Source: Cyanoderma ruficeps (lineage: Eukaryota > Chordata > Aves > Passeriformes > Timaliidae). Taken from it: 64,000 nucleotides of DNA. The stretch's first letter is position 1. Each line of letters starts with the position of its first letter. The translations under genes and the position numbers were made by a program. The notes beneath the pieces were generated by a model, which was not told the DNA's origin, did not search any database, and saw only the letters and a program-made list of their open reading frames with translations. Where the stretch lies: assembly GCA_008694505.1 (NCBI GenBank), contig VZDJ01000219.1:5664081-5728080 (forward strand). The letters run 5' to 3'. Positions 61,401 through 64,000 of the stretch are shown here, piece after piece.

Positions 61401-64000
61401 AGGACCTGTGGTTTTTCATTTTATTTTGAATGTTTGCAGACCTCTCTTGTTATAGTTACATTATTTGTGCATGTATTAGCCCTGAGACTGGGCTGTGTAA
61501 TTAGTTTCTGTCAATAATGGGAACTGACAAGCCTGTTCAAATCCACACTGCCTTGGCATTAATGTTTCATATACACACAAACATCCTCTGCCTTCCAAGA
61601 GGAAAAGAAGTTGGTTTGCTCAGAAAATATTCAAATACGCCCAGCCACACACTGATTCCCAGCTTGGATTTACACGGACTTGTAAAACAAAAGGAAATAC
61701 AATAAAACTAGATGAAAATGCTTATACAGTATTTCAAAACTCTTGCTAAAGTGTGCAGCAAGTTGCCACAAGCTCAGACCTACCTAGCCATGGTGTCTGG
61801 GGTTTGATTTGTGACACTGATCATCCAATTTTATGGAAATGTGAAATTTTAAAAACACTATGAAACTATAAAGAATTTAACCACGTCCTTAATTTTACAC
61901 AGTGTCAGTGCAAGAGATTTAAAAAGCAGTAAACAAACTTGTTACTGCAATAGAATCGAAGACAAATCATAAACTCACTAAAGTTACAGAGTTAAATATG
62001 GTGTGGAGAATGGACAATGGCAACATTCATTCAATAAAACTCATTTATATGTAAAAGATTGAATAAAAATATATACCAGCATGCAGGCACAACAAATTAT
62101 GTAAGAGAAAAAAAAGTTTTATGGGCAAGATGTTTTATATTATGCATGCAAACATCATAGCTGTATGGGCAAAGGTGTTAACCACATCTGCAATCACACT
62201 ATAAAGTGCCACAGAGGTGATGGGAAATGTGGCACTAGCCATACAAAGGATGACATCTTAATAGTTTTCTGTAATAAGCCAACTGCAAGAGCTACTCCTA
62301 TATACTATTTGTCTTTTTCCCCTGAGATATAAACCCAGTCCTCTATCTGCTTATGAAATCTAAATATCCAAAGGCCTTTTCTTCAAGAATGATGGTGTAT
62401 TAATTCTGATGGCTGGGTCAAATTTCAGCCTGGGTAATTGCTTTCTGCTAAGACATAGTTAAACTTATAGTTTTAATTTAAAGACGCTCCTCCACAGTCT
62501 GCTGCCTGTGCTGTATCCAGCATACATTCAAACAATCTCCACTGTGGAAATCAGTACTTTAACGTGTTACTTGAGTCCTGCTAAGGTTTACCTCAGCTTC
62601 TAAAATTACAAGGACCTTATTTAATAGGAAAGGTCACCTTTACTTCCTCTGCCACAAATCTGGCCCGAATATTTGCTACGTCTAGAGATTGTTTGTGGAT
62701 ATTACACAGACACAGAAAAACAGCTAGAAAGATGGTGCAGGTTTTTCCATTCAAATACTTCTGCAGAGTTAAGATGGGGACATGGCTCAGGGTAACAGCA
62801 CTGCCACAAATGTTAGGGGAGCACCCAGGCAGATTTGCCATTGTGGTAACTAACAACCTTGTGGCAATCAATCAATTAACTGAATGTGAAAAACTAGTGA
62901 AGACAAGCTTGCAGATAAGAGTAAACAATCTGGGCTGGAATTGTGGAGAAGAAAGTGAAATTCCATTTCCAAAGCTGTCAGAGGGATTTAAACGATCACT
63001 CAGAAGAAAGGTTTTCTTTTTTCCCTTTGTTTTTTCTTTATTTTCTTCAGGCTGAGGGTTTCCATAGATCTTCTCATTGATCTGAGCTGGCCAGGGGCAG
63101 AAAAAGCCAATTTTGTCTGCATTAGCTTGTCTCCCTTCCACTATAGCTTAACACGAAGAGAAATGCCACCCACACCCCAGAACGACTCCATGCCCAAGGC
63201 TTATCTCAGACAGCAGGATTCAAGCCAGGCACTTCGAATCTGAAAGTCAAATGCTCCCAAAACAGTGGAGGGAGAGATCCTGAACTGGTACCACCCCACA
63301 CACTCCTGCAGGCAAAGGCTCCAGGCAATAGCCACCTGCAAATTGTGGAGCAACTCACCCACACATATGTGGCGTTGAGGTCTGGATGGGTTTTTTCCCC
63401 CCACCTTTATTTTTCAATTTGCAAAAGCCCAGACTTCTATTCTGTCACTGGATAGCTGAAAAGTAAAAATCCCCATTACATAAGGTACCCTGGAAGGCCA
63501 GGACACAGGGCCCTGCAGGAGGGCCAGCAGCTATGTGCATGCAAGGGGATCTTGCATAAAAGTGTTTAGTTCTCTGCTTGTAAAGTCTCCAGCAGCAGTC
63601 ACTGAGGGAGCTGCACTTGTCCAATTACATTTAGAAAATGCCTCAAAACCAGAACGTATTTTTTTTAACAGAGAAACTCTCCTTTTTTTTCCTTCCAGTC
63701 CCCCATCCCTCAAATGAGCTAAAGAGCCCCTTTTCCAAGACCAGAAAACTGAATTTGCCTACTGAGAGGAGTTCAAATGTTTTGTGGCCGAGGAGCACTT
63801 GCCTGCTGCCTTCCAGCTCTCCCTGAATCCCAGTGGCAGAGAATATTTTTGTGGGAGAGGACCCCAGACCCTCACTGATGATAGATGGTCCTCAGTCCCC
63901 ACTGAAAAGGGGTTCAGGACTGCTTCCTTCTGTGCCCTAAAGTCAGCAGGAGCTGGAACAAGAAGCACCATTTATAAATCTCTCCCTGTTTGCTCCCTAT
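58441..64000. other. unique non-coding sequence
   Basis: No recognisable gene or young transposon to the end of the window. It contains a GTTATATA octanucleotide repeat at 60426-60451. Open frames of up to 120 codons (62693-63055, plus) have no recognised domain. Confidence 0.5.
60426..60451. repeat. GTTATATA tandem repeat, three copies
   Basis: Three exact head-to-tail copies of the octamer GTTATATA followed by GT. It is a short microsatellite-like array and may be variable in length between individuals. Confidence 0.9.

Noticed and set aside
1..64000. CRISPR array, bacterial operon, integron or phage-like system
   Set aside because: The composition, CpG depletion, CR1 and LTR content and lack of dense coding show vertebrate nuclear DNA. 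No regularly spaced repeat-spacer array exists; the only regular array is the minisatellite without spacers.

Overview
This window looks like nuclear DNA from a songbird (passerine). The evidence is its repeats: many 3'-truncated CR1 LINE tails; a short interspersed element with a tRNA-Ile-like head and a CR1-like tail, the architecture of the zebra finch TguSINE1 family; and endogenous-retrovirus LTRs of types I know from passerine genomes. Apart from one CpG island, most of the window is AT-rich, non-coding and full of stop codons. I see no complete protein-coding gene and no coding exon I can name.

Layout. From 1 to about 13.2 kb the sequence is unique, with three CR1 tails. From about 13.4 to 15.15 kb there is a strong CpG island. 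Its right half holds a compact promoter that reads best on the minus strand: inverted CCAAT box with GC box, ATGCAAAT octamer, full CRE, TATA-like element, then a roughly 80-nt ATG-less exon ending in a consensus splice donor at 14646/14645. Its left half, inside the predicted first intron, is a GC-rich minisatellite of 42- and 48-bp units. On this reading, positions 1-14645 are intron 1 of a minus-strand gene whose coding exons lie outside the window. From 15.2 to 28.3 kb I see almost no recent repeats. From 28.3 to 29.4 kb there are two CR1 tails. From 33 to 49.4 kb lies the main transposon cluster: the SINE, several CR1 tails, a CR1 endonuclease fragment joined to a CR1 tail, two adjacent LTRs in opposite orientation, and a 638-bp solo LTR with an exact 5-bp target-site duplication. 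From 49.4 to 64 kb the sequence is again mostly unique, with one longer CR1 and one old CR1-like relic.

Mobile content is non-autonomous or dead: the one recognisable CR1 enzyme fragment is frameshifted and has lost expected catalytic residues, and no retroviral gag, pol or env was recognised. The long open frames in the CpG island are produced by the minisatellite, whose unit lengths are multiples of three. The most interesting non-repeat signals are the promoter and minisatellite pair, two perfect palindromes (20 and 22 bp), a 12-bp-arm inverted repeat, a possible short exon near 27.3 kb and a POU/SOX-like motif cluster near 57.1 kb. All identifications were made by eye, without database searches.
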